From Tritonibacter litoralis (GTDB lineage: Bacteria > Pseudomonadota > Alphaproteobacteria > Rhodobacterales > Rhodobacteraceae): 64,000 bases of DNA. Where the stretch lies: contig NZ_WIBF01000005.1 in NCBI RefSeq assembly GCF_009496005.1, forward strand, positions 124,001 through 188,000. The letters are read 5' to 3'. Shown piece after piece: positions 27,458-35,051 of this stretch (within the stretch, counting starts at the first letter, position 1; each line of letters opens with the position of its first letter). The notes beneath the pieces were generated by a model. It was not told where the DNA came from and did no database searches. It worked only from the letters and a program-made list of their open reading frames with translations. Position numbers and translations under genes: made by a program.

Positions 27458-28069
27458 TCATGTATCCTGAACGTTTGGGATCACCTCCAGCGGGGTGGGG
27501 CCGGTTGCGGATTGTAACAACCAGCTTTTGGGCGGCTGGGTGCGGGCGCGCAACCGTTCAAGTCGCCAGCGCGCGGCTGTGGGCGTATGGGCCGGGGCCA
27601 TATGCCAGCGCGTTTCGATGCCCGGCGCCCCGCCCTGATCCGGGGTCAGCAGCAGCGCCATGGGGGCGGGGCCCTGGGTGCTGCCTTCTTCGGCGGCCAG
27701 ATGCAGGCGGCGCACCGGGGTCATGGCTGGGGGGGCGGGCAGTTCACAGACCACAAGGGCGGCGGCACCGCTGCGCAGGCTTTCCTCGACACACCACAAA
27801 AGATCCTCTCCCCGTGTGGGGCGTACAAACAAAAACCGTGCAGGATCCGTGAACCGGCTGACCCCATCAGGGTTCAGCTGATCGCGAAACCAGGCAGGTA
27901 CAATCCACAGAATCGGCCCCGCGATGGCCGAGGCCACCCAAAGCGCAAAGCTCCACCGCGCCGGGCCACAGACCTCATGCGCGCGGGCGCGGGGCAGGAG
28001 AATGTCATCACTGAGGCGCAGGCCATTGGCGGGGCGGTGTGCCTTGCGGCTGAGGAGGTGAGTCGTCAT
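27458..28069 (-). CDS. imuA: ImuA, RecA-like SOS mutagenesis factor
   Basis: A 203-residue RecA-superfamily protein of the ImuA type. Features are the N-terminal LLPRARAHEVCGPARWSFALWVAS, the VPAWFRDQLNPDGV segment and LFVRPTRGEDLLWCVEESLRSGAAALVVCEL. In the ImuA-ImuB-DnaE2 system it supports translesion synthesis. Here no imuB or dnaE2 follows; the next gene on the strand is an AraC regulator. A canonical SOS box lies 17 bases upstream. The family call is good; a working mutasome would need partners elsewhere. Confidence 0.82.
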   Translation of the reverse strand: MTTHLLSRKAHRPANGLRLSDDILLPRARAHEVCGPARWSFALWVASAIAGPILWIVPAWFRDQLNPDGVSRFTDPARFLFVRPTRGEDLLWCVEESLRSGAAALVVCELPAPPAMTPVRRLHLAAEEGSTQGPAPMALLLTPDQGGAPGIETRWHMAPAHTPTAARWRLERLRARTQPPKSWLLQSATGPTPLEVIPNVQDT

Positions 28070-28085
28070 GAGATTACGTTAGCAC

Positions 28086-28100
28086 GTTCTTTGTTTGTTC
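28086..28100 (-). promoter_or_regulatory. LexA (SOS) box upstream of imuA
   Basis: GTTC-TTTGTTT-GTTC matches the alphaproteobacterial LexA consensus GTTC-N7-GTTC exactly. It lies immediately upstream of imuA and also faces the aldo/keto reductase gene at 28262, but imuA is the expected SOS target. Confidence 0.85.
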
Positions 28101-28261
28101 TCAATTTCTCACGGTGCTGCGGATGACATGCTGCGAGATGTAGCAGCAGCGATCGTGGGCGGTCTGACAGGTAAACGGCAGGACCAAGAGGGGTTGCACT
28201 GCCACAAATCCTTCGTAGGGTGCCGGAGAAAGACGCCCACACAGCACAAAGGATGCGCGCG

Positions 28262-29311
28262 ATGAAACAGAACCGGCTTGGCCGCACTGATATTATGGTC
28301 TCGGAATATTGCTTGGGCACCATGACCTTTGGCACTCAGACCGACGAAGCAGATGCCCATGGGCAGCTGGACATGGCGTTGGATGCAGGGATCAATTTCC
28401 TGGATACGGCAGAAATGTATCCGGTGAACCCAATAAGGGCCGAAACGATTGGCGACAGCGAAGCCATCATTGGCCGCTGGATCGAGAAAAGCGGGCGGCG
28501 GGGTGACTATGTGCTGGCCACCAAACATTCCGGCGAAGGGCTGAAAGCCGTGCGCGATGGGGCGCCGATCAGCAAAGACAGCATTGCCGCCACGGTGGAA
28601 GGCTCGCTGAAGCGGTTGAAGACCGACTATATCGACCTCTATCAATTTCACTGGCCCAACCGCGGCAGTTTTATGTTCCGCAAGAACTGGTCGTTTGCGC
28701 CCTGGAACTCCGGCCACACCTTGGACGATATCCGCGCCGATATGGAAAGCTGCCTGGAAGCGTTGCAGGAGCAGGTGGACAAGGGCAATATCCGTGCCTT
28801 TGGTCTCAGCAATGAAGGGGCCTGGGGCACAGCGCAATGGCTGCAGCTGTCAGAAGCCGGCAAAGGCCCGCGGGTGTCGACGATGCAGAATGAATATTCG
28901 ATGCTGTGCCGTCTTTATGACACCGACCTGGCAGAGATGAGCATCTATGAAGAGGTGGGGTTGATTGCCTATTCGCCGCTGGCAACTGGTCTGCTGACAG
29001 GCAAGTATCAGGGTGGTGAAATTCCAGAGGGCTCACGCATGTCGATCAATGACAACTTGGGCGGGCGGGTGTCGCCGCGGGTGTTTGCCGCTGTTGAGGC
29101 CTATCTGGAGATCGCCCGCAAACATGACCTGGATCCAACCCAAATGGCGCTGGCCTGGTGTAAAACGCGGCCCTTTATGGCGTCTGTCATTTTTGGCGCG
29201 ACAAGCCAGACACAGCTGGCGCATATTATTGCGGGCAAGGATCTGGAGCTGAGCGCAGACGTGGTGGCCGAGATTGATGCGGCCCATAAAGCGCATCCAA
29301 TGCCGTATTAA
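28262..29311 (+). CDS. Aldo/keto reductase
   Basis: A 349-residue NADPH-dependent aldo/keto reductase (TIM barrel), Tas-like in length. Motifs include the N-terminal LGRTDIMVSEYCLGTMTFG, GINFLDTAEMYPV with the catalytic Asp and Tyr, the catalytic lysine in LATKHSG, LYQFHWPN and a C-terminal IFGATSQTQL cofactor segment. AAGGA ends eight bases before the ATG at 28262. An upstream ATG (28253) is possible. The substrate is unknown. Confidence 0.9.
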   Translation: MKQNRLGRTDIMVSEYCLGTMTFGTQTDEADAHGQLDMALDAGINFLDTAEMYPVNPIRAETIGDSEAIIGRWIEKSGRRGDYVLATKHSGEGLKAVRDGAPISKDSIAATVEGSLKRLKTDYIDLYQFHWPNRGSFMFRKNWSFAPWNSGHTLDDIRADMESCLEALQEQVDKGNIRAFGLSNEGAWGTAQWLQLSEAGKGPRVSTMQNEYSMLCRLYDTDLAEMSIYEEVGLIAYSPLATGLLTGKYQGGEIPEGSRMSINDNLGGRVSPRVFAAVEAYLEIARKHDLDPTQMALAWCKTRPFMASVIFGATSQTQLAHIIAGKDLELSADVVAEIDAAHKAHPMPY

Positions 29312-29385
29312 ATGTAGTTGAACGGGGGCGAACAGCTCCCGCCCGGGCCTGCACGATTAAAATCGCGCGGGCCCCGTTGGGCCAA

Positions 29386-29408
29386 GCGCCGCGCCATGGG
29401 CGCGGCGC
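29386..29408. terminator. GC-rich hairpin between convergent genes
   Basis: A perfect 10-bp inverted repeat, GCGCCGCGCC with an ATG loop, lies between the aldo/keto reductase (+) and the GlxA-type regulator (-). There is no T-run, so efficient intrinsic termination is uncertain. Confidence 0.5.
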
Positions 29409-29441
29409 GGTTGCGTTCTGAGGTGCCGTTGGCGAAACCTG

Positions 29442-30548
29442 TCAATGACGGGTGGCAGAAGAGCGCGAAGCAAAGCGCGCCAAGCTATGGGGCAGAAGGC
29501 CCCGCCCTGACTGCTGTTGTTCGGTGCCGCTGTTGCGACCTGAAACAGCACCTTGGTCCTGACGGAACTCTTCCTGACGCAAGTCCCGGGCTGAGACCCC
29601 ATGCGCGGTGCGGAAAGCGCGCGAGAAGCTGGATTGCGAGGTGAACCCCGTGGCCTCGGCCACTTCCATCAGCGGAAGGGATGTATCGGTGACCAATCGC
29701 CGTGCCTCTGCCAGGCGCAGTTGCAGATAATGATCCTGCGGCGTGGTGTTCAGGCGCAGGCGGAACTGTTGTTGCAACGTGCGGGTGCTGGTGCCCAGGA
29801 TCTCGGCCATCATCGACAGGGGCATTGGCGTGGCCAGCGTGTCTTCCATCAGCGTATGGGCCTGGTCGGTCAACGCGGTGTCGCGCTCACCGCCAGAAGG
29901 CAGGGTGACAATCGCATCTTGGTCCGAGCCGTCCTGTGGCGATGCAAGAGGCGGCGCAAAGAGGTCGGCCATACGCCCTGCAAAGCCTGCGCCCATGCGT
30001 GCATTGATCACATGGAGCATCAGATCCACGGCTGCGGTGCCGCCACCTGCGGTGATGCACCCCTCGGCAACGGTAAAAGGGTCGTCAGACAGGGACACCT
30101 GCGGGAAGCGGCGGGCAAAGCTTTCGCGGGCATTCCAATGGGTGGTGGCAGGCAACCCGTCCAATAAACCCGCCTCGGCCATCAGCCAGGAGCCGCCGTC
30201 GATCCCGATCAACGTGGCGCCTGAGTCAGAAATCCGGCGTAGGCCTGACAACAAGCTGGGCGTGGCGTGGCGCGCCAGCTGGAAGCCTGCCAGAACAATC
30301 AACGCATCACAGGTTTCAAGCTGGGCCAGCGGAAAGCAGGGCACAGTCAGACCGCTGGAGAGCATCGGCACCTCATCCGTGGCGCTGACATAGTCCCAGT
30401 CAAAGATCGGACGCCCCGCCAGCCGGTTTGCCGCCCGCATCGGATCCACGGTGGCCGCAAAGGCCAGGGTGTTGGTTTCGTCCAGCACAAGCACGGCTGT
30501 GTTCAGCGCTTGGGCCTCGGGCTGGAGGATGTTCAGTGCGGATTTCAT
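29442..30548 (-). CDS. GlxA-type AraC regulator with DJ-1/PfpI domain
   Basis: A 368-residue regulator. The N-terminal half (about 20-190) is a DJ-1/PfpI-like sensor (VLVLDETNTLAFAATVDPMRAANRLAG, IVLAGFQLARH, THWNARESFARRFP). The C-terminal half is an AraC domain (MPLSMMAEILGTSTRTLQQQF and PLMEVAEATGFTSQSSFSRAFRTAHG). Related proteins (GbdR, CdhR types) sense quaternary amines such as glycine betaine or carnitine, but the ligand here is unknown. A serine/arginine-rich tail of about 30 residues follows the DNA-binding domain. The start at 30548 is preferred to the upstream ATG. Confidence 0.87.
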   Translation of the reverse strand: MKSALNILQPEAQALNTAVLVLDETNTLAFAATVDPMRAANRLAGRPIFDWDYVSATDEVPMLSSGLTVPCFPLAQLETCDALIVLAGFQLARHATPSLLSGLRRISDSGATLIGIDGGSWLMAEAGLLDGLPATTHWNARESFARRFPQVSLSDDPFTVAEGCITAGGGTAAVDLMLHVINARMGAGFAGRMADLFAPPLASPQDGSDQDAIVTLPSGGERDTALTDQAHTLMEDTLATPMPLSMMAEILGTSTRTLQQQFRLRLNTTPQDHYLQLRLAEARRLVTDTSLPLMEVAEATGFTSQSSFSRAFRTAHGVSARDLRQEEFRQDQGAVSGRNSGTEQQQSGRGLLPHSLARFASRSSATRH

Positions 30549-30821
30549 CAAGTCGATTCGCTTTGTGATAAGTCTTTCCACAAGGCTGAGCGATGGGCGA
30601 TTTCGGCGCAAATGGGTTTCCGGGGGTAAGGCTGGGGATAACTTGGGGCACAACACGGTACATGGCGAGGAGAAGATTTTTTGCCCAAAAAGTGTTAAAA
30701 TCAGCGGCAAGCGGGCGCTTTTTGTGGGGCAGATCCGCCAACGTGCTGGGGCCGGAAACCGGCGCAGATCAGGGCGACTTGCCCATAGCTCGCACCGCCA
30801 GAAGATGCCATAAGCGGGCCT

Positions 30822-31724
30822 ATGTATTTATGGATCTTCATCGCTCTTGCGGCCGCCAGTTTTCAGACCATCCGCTTTATGCTGCAAAAGGTGCTTGCGT
30901 CCGTCAGTCTGACAGCTGCTGGTGCGACCTTTGCCCGGTTCCTGTATTCGATGCCGTTCATTCTGGGCGCGCTTGCGGTTTACCTCTGGCAAAGCGGCCA
31001 GTCGCTGCCGGACATGGGCGCGCGGTTCTGGATGTTTGCGCTGATTGGCGGGGTGGCGCAGATCCTTGGGACAATTTGCGTTGTGGCCTTGTTCAAACAG
31101 CGCAATTTTGCCGTTGGTATTACCTTTAAGAAGACCGAGGTTATTCAGACCGCCTTGGTTGGGCTGGTGATCCTGGGCGATCAGATCACGATGGGCGGCT
31201 GGGGGGCCATCCTGTTGGGCCTGGTTGCGGTTCTGATCCTGTCAAAACCTGCCCAAAGCAGCGGTCCCTGGTATCAGCATCTGACCAACCGGGCCTCATC
31301 CCTTGGGATTGCGTCGGGGGTGTTCTTTGCCTTCTCGGCAGTGGGCTACCGTGCTGCATCGCTAGAGTTTGCAGAGCTTGCGCCCATTGTGCGTGCGGGC
31401 GTGACGCTGGCGGCAGTGGTGACCTTGCAGACTGTGATCATGGCCGTGTGGCTGGTGCTGCGGGACCGGGGTGAGATCGCGCGGGTCTGGCAAGCCCGCC
31501 GTGTGGCGATCTGGGTGGGGTTGACCAGCATGGGCGGGTCGTTCTGCTGGTTCTGGGCCTTCACCTTGCAAAACGCAGCCTATGTCAAAGCCGTGGGGCA
31601 GGCGGAATTGTTGCTGTCGCTGTTGGCCTCGGTTTTGGTGTTCAAAGAGACGGTGACCCGGCGCGAGATAGTCGGCATGGCCGTCCTTGGCCTGTCGATC
31701 CTGCTGCTGATCCTGACGTTATAG
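30822..31724 (+). CDS. DMT/EamA-family transporter
   Basis: A 300-residue inner-membrane protein with about ten hydrophobic segments in two EamA-like halves, beginning MYLWIFIALAAASFQTIRFML. The conserved second-half region reads GQAELLLSLLASVLVFKETVTRREIVGM. DMT proteins export or import small metabolites; the substrate cannot be predicted. The 273-base gap before it, shared with the divergent GlxA-type gene, shows no further gene. Confidence 0.85.
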   Translation: MYLWIFIALAAASFQTIRFMLQKVLASVSLTAAGATFARFLYSMPFILGALAVYLWQSGQSLPDMGARFWMFALIGGVAQILGTICVVALFKQRNFAVGITFKKTEVIQTALVGLVILGDQITMGGWGAILLGLVAVLILSKPAQSSGPWYQHLTNRASSLGIASGVFFAFSAVGYRAASLEFAELAPIVRAGVTLAAVVTLQTVIMAVWLVLRDRGEIARVWQARRVAIWVGLTSMGGSFCWFWAFTLQNAAYVKAVGQAELLLSLLASVLVFKETVTRREIVGMAVLGLSILLLILTL

Positions 31725-31741
31725 TGTCCAAACACAACAGC

Positions 31742-32434
31742 TTAGCCCAGGGGCGAGGCCCCATTTAGACGCAGGAACAGGCTTTCTTCGTCGGAGTTTC
31801 GGAAAAATGGCACCGCCTCAAGCGGAGTAAGGTCTGGAAGGCGCGCGGTGAGCTCTGCCAGAACCACCTGGGTAATGAACGGCAGGTCAAAGCTGCGGGC
31901 GTTGGCCAAGGGCACCCATTGCAGGTTTGACAGCTCATCCGAGGCGCGTGAAAAGTCATCAAGGTCACTTGCAACCTGGCGCGCGTCCGCAAGGAAAAAC
32001 CGCGCATCAAACCGGCGGGGACGGCCCACGGGGGTGATGGCGCGAAACACAAACTCAAGCGCGGTGGGGTCCGGTTGGTGACCGGTGGCGGCGAAGCTGG
32101 TCCAATCGGCGGGCGCGTCATCCCATCGGCCCGGACGCCCCAGGATCAGGCCGGTTTCCTCCCATAATTCGCGAATGGCGGCCGAAATCAGCGCTGGGCC
32201 AAGTGTGGCGCTGGATTGATCCGCCAGTTGCGCGGCGATCCGCGCCGAAATCTCCGAGGTCAGGGGGATATCTGCATCACCCGGATCCACAGCCCCACCG
32301 GGAAAGACAAATTTGCTGGGCATAAAGGCAGCCTTGGCACCGCGCTGCCCCATCAGAACGCTGGGTGCATCACCGCGCGGGTCGCGGATCAGAATAATAG
32401 TGGCAGCGTCGCGGAGTGCAGATTTGTCGGGCAT
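31742..32434 (-). CDS. NUDIX hydrolase with split Nudix box
   Basis: A 230-residue NUDIX protein. The glycine part of the box is FVFPGGAVDPGD, and the REXXEE helix AAIRELWEETGLIL follows about 40 residues later. The loop between them is therefore expanded, as in the coenzyme-A-type/NUDT19-like subgroup. It would hydrolyse a nucleoside-diphosphate-linked compound. It converges on the DMT transporter, and its start is 15 bases after the DUF983 gene stop. Confidence 0.87.
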   Translation of the reverse strand: MPDKSALRDAATIILIRDPRGDAPSVLMGQRGAKAAFMPSKFVFPGGAVDPGDADIPLTSEISARIAAQLADQSSATLGPALISAAIRELWEETGLILGRPGRWDDAPADWTSFAATGHQPDPTALEFVFRAITPVGRPRRFDARFFLADARQVASDLDDFSRASDELSNLQWVPLANARSFDLPFITQVVLAELTARLPDLTPLEAVPFFRNSDEESLFLRLNGASPLG

Positions 32435-32449
32435 TGAACCTCGGCTGGG

Positions 32450-32869
32450 TTAATCGTCGCGGTCAAACCCATGCATACCACGCGCCCATTGATAGGCAAT
32501 GACTATCCCCTTCATGCGGGGCAGCAGATACAGAGAGGACACAAGGCAACCGATGCTGAACACAGAGAATGTCACCATGGGTGCAGGTTGCCAGGTGAAA
32601 TAGACGATATGCAGCAAGGGGGCCATCAAATGCCCCACGATCAGGATCGTCAGATACGCAGGTCCGTCGTCGGCCTGAGCTTTTGACAGCTCCAAATCAC
32701 AATGGCTGCAGGTGTCATTGACCTTGAGATAGGAATGAAGCGCCTTCCCCTCACCGCAGCGGGGGCACCGGCACCGCCATCCCTTCCACAGGGCCGGGCG
32801 GGTTGCGCGCGGTGCTGGGCTGGTTTCAAGTGGCGTGTCAGTCTGGCTTTGGGCGGCGCTGTTGTTCAT
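32450..32869 (-). CDS. DUF983 zinc-ribbon membrane protein
   Basis: A 139-residue DUF983 protein. Two CxxC pairs (CPRC and CSHC, around residues 36-60) form a zinc-ribbon-like head before two transmembrane helices (about 75-120). Function unknown. Likely co-transcribed with the following NUDIX gene. The longer frame to 33022 has an uncharacteristic N-terminus and was not used. Confidence 0.85.
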   Translation of the reverse strand: MNNSAAQSQTDTPLETSPAPRATRPALWKGWRCRCPRCGEGKALHSYLKVNDTCSHCDLELSKAQADDGPAYLTILIVGHLMAPLLHIVYFTWQPAPMVTFSVFSIGCLVSSLYLLPRMKGIVIAYQWARGMHGFDRDD

Positions 32870-33052
32870 AGCATTTATCCTACATGATCGATGCAGATTT
32901 GGGCGTTGTGAGAACAAAGTAAAGGTGAGTACGCCGCGTTGCGTCGGCGTGTCGCAATTTTTTTCGACGATCTGCGACGGAACTGCGGCCCCCGTCCGTT
33001 TCTCTTGGGCATCGGGCAGCAAGAGGCTGTCTGCGCCATAGGAGAGTTAAAC

Positions 33053-33538
33053 ATGAAACATATCACCTTTATTGCTTTGATTGTTACCGGCGCGAGTGTT
33101 CTGGCCGCAGGCGCAGCATTGGCTAAACCTCATGGCCATCACGGACCACGTGCAAGTTTTGAAGAACTGGACGCCAACGGTGATGGTGAGGTCACCCAGG
33201 CCGAAATGGAAGCATTGCGGACGCGCCACTTCTCGGCAGCGGATACCAATGGCGATGGGGCTTTGTCGCTGGAGGAGTTGACCGCGCGGGCGGCCGAACG
33301 GGCGCAAGACCGGGCTGAACGTATGCTGGAGAAACTGGATGCCAATAACGACGGGGTCCTGAGCACGGATGAGATGCCTCAGCCGCGCAACCCTGGCAAG
33401 CAGTTCGCGCGCTTGGATGCGGACAACAGCGGTGGTATCTCCAAGGAAGAGTTCGATACAGCCCGTGAAAAACACCGCAACGGGCAGGGTGGCAAGTGGA
33501 GAAAACATTGGCAGGGTCAGAACCAGGACCAGAACTGA
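33053..33538 (+). CDS. Secreted EF-hand protein
   Basis: A 161-residue exported protein. The signal peptide covers about residues 1-23 (cleavage near GAALA). Four calcium-loop motifs follow: DANGDGEVTQAE, DTNGDGALSLEE, DANNDGVLSTDE and DADNSGGISKEE. It probably binds Ca2+ in the periplasm. It sits just upstream of an ECF sigma factor and may belong to its regulon. Confidence 0.9.
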   Translation: MKHITFIALIVTGASVLAAGAALAKPHGHHGPRASFEELDANGDGEVTQAEMEALRTRHFSAADTNGDGALSLEELTARAAERAQDRAERMLEKLDANNDGVLSTDEMPQPRNPGKQFARLDADNSGGISKEEFDTAREKHRNGQGGKWRKHWQGQNQDQN

Positions 33539-33602
33539 TCCAAGCTGAGTGTTTGATGCAACACAACACCAGTCACGGCGTGCCCCAAGCGTGGGGCCGC
33601 CG

Positions 33603-34181
33603 ATGACGACTGCAGAAGCGCCGACGGATGATGCTCTGCTGGTCCTGTTTGCCAATGGCGACAGGGCCGCTGCCGCAGATCTGAGCCAAAGACTGGCGCC
33701 GCGCGCGCTGGGCGTGGCGATGCGGATGCTGGGCAATCGTGCTGAGGCGGAGGACATCACCCAAGAGGCGATGATGCGCCTGTGGCGGATGGCGCCCAAT
33801 TGGCAACCGGGGCAGGCGCAGGTTTCGACTTGGCTGTACCGTGTGGTGACCAATCTATGTATCGATCTGAAACGCAGGCAACGCGGCGGGCATCTGGATC
33901 TGGATGCGATCCCAGAGCCTGCGGATGAGGCGCGCGGCGCAGCAGAAAAGTTGCAAGAACAAGCCCGTCGGGATGCGCTGCAGGAGGCATTGATGCAGCT
34001 GCCGGTGCGTCAGCGACAGGCGGTGGTGTTGCGCCACATCGAAGAATTGTCCAACCCCGAGATTGCTGAGATTATGGGTGTTGGGGTCGAAGCCGTCGAA
34101 AGCCTGACGGCGCGGGCAAAACGGGGTCTTGCCAAAGCTTTGGCCGGTCGCAAAGAAGAGTTGGGTTATCACGATGGCTGA
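33603..34181 (+). CDS. ECF-type RNA polymerase sigma factor
   Basis: A 192-residue sigma-70 family factor with region 2 (RAEAEDITQEAMMRLWRMAP) and region 4 (LPVRQRQAVVLRHIEELSNPEIAEIMGVGVEAVESLTARAKRGL). A GTG at 33549 is an alternative start adding 18 residues; no convincing ribosome site decides. It overlaps the next gene by 8 bases, which supports a sigma/anti-sigma pair. Confidence 0.9.
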   Translation: MTTAEAPTDDALLVLFANGDRAAAADLSQRLAPRALGVAMRMLGNRAEAEDITQEAMMRLWRMAPNWQPGQAQVSTWLYRVVTNLCIDLKRRQRGGHLDLDAIPEPADEARGAAEKLQEQARRDALQEALMQLPVRQRQAVVLRHIEELSNPEIAEIMGVGVEAVESLTARAKRGLAKALAGRKEELGYHDG

Positions 34182-34554
34182 TGAACATAAGACAGATTTG
34201 AATCCTTCTCTGACGGAGGTGGATGCGCTGTTGCACACAGCCCGAGCCGCGCCGCCAGTGGTGTCTGACGATTTGATGGCCGCGATCCTGGCGGATGCAA
34301 GTCAGGTGCAAGCCGGTTTTCTGCCGCCAGAGATGCCCGTGCGCAGGCAAAACTTCTTTGCCGCGCTATTGTCGGTTCTGGGCGGGGGCGTCGGCGTCGG
34401 GGGGCTGGTGACGGCTGGACTTGCCGGGGTCTGGATCGGCGTGGCGCCGCCTGCGTTTTTGCCTGATCCAATGGAGCTGACCGGCATCACCACCACAAGT
34501 GAACTCTTTGACGGGTTTGATATGAGCGAATTAATCAGCGAGGATCTGCAATGA
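34174..34554 (+). CDS. Probable anti-sigma factor, single transmembrane helix
   Basis: A 126-residue protein with a soluble N-terminal region (about 1-65), one glycine-rich hydrophobic helix (about 68-95) and a short acidic tail. The overlapping position after an ECF sigma gene, the size and the topology fit a membrane anti-sigma factor. No zinc-binding ZAS motif is present, so the call rests on context. Confidence 0.7.
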   Translation: MADEHKTDLNPSLTEVDALLHTARAAPPVVSDDLMAAILADASQVQAGFLPPEMPVRRQNFFAALLSVLGGGVGVGGLVTAGLAGVWIGVAPPAFLPDPMELTGITTTSELFDGFDMSELISEDLQ

Positions 34555-35051
34555 GCGATGCGCAAACCCCCCAAAAACCATCGAAAGGACCGCGTTGGGT
34601 GCGCATCTTGTTGGTGATCTCTCTTGCGGTGAATGTCGCAGTTGTTGGGGTGATGGCGGGGACCGCATATCGGATCAAGGACCGTCGCGGTGGTCATGAT
34701 GGGCCACCGTCGCTGTCGGTGATGGTGTTTCGCGCGATGGAGCCAGAGATGCGTCGTGATCTGATGCGCCGGGCCGCAGGTCATCACAAAGATCTGCGCG
34801 CGCAGCGTCACGCCGATCGCGACGCATTGTATCAAGCCTTGCGGGCTGAGCCTTTTGATGCGGCGGCAGTGGCTGCCGTGCTAGAGGAACAGGCACAGCG
34901 ACAGTATCAGGTTCGGGAAGGCCTGCGGATGGTCTGGTTGGAAGAGGTCAGCCAGATGAGCGCTGAAGAGCGGGCCCAGTTGATCGAACGGTTGGAAAAC
35001 CCGCCACATCACCGCTTCAAAGAGCACAAACGCTGGGGTGGGCGCGATTAA
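34551..35051 (+). CDS. Spy/CpxP-like periplasmic metal-resistance protein
   Basis: A 166-residue protein anchored by one N-terminal helix (about 17-40). It has a charged helical domain rich in His, Arg and Gln (RRDLMRRAAGHHKDLRAQRHADRDALYQALRAEPFD-type segment, about 68-105) and an EEVSQMSAEERAQLIERL helix, typical of the heavy-metal-resistance/LTXXQ sensor group. It overlaps the anti-sigma gene (ATGA) and may modulate it. The last 4 bases overlap the convergent pleD-like gene. Confidence 0.82.
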   Translation: MSDAQTPQKPSKGPRWVRILLVISLAVNVAVVGVMAGTAYRIKDRRGGHDGPPSLSVMVFRAMEPEMRRDLMRRAAGHHKDLRAQRHADRDALYQALRAEPFDAAAVAAVLEEQAQRQYQVREGLRMVWLEEVSQMSAEERAQLIERLENPPHHRFKEHKRWGGRD

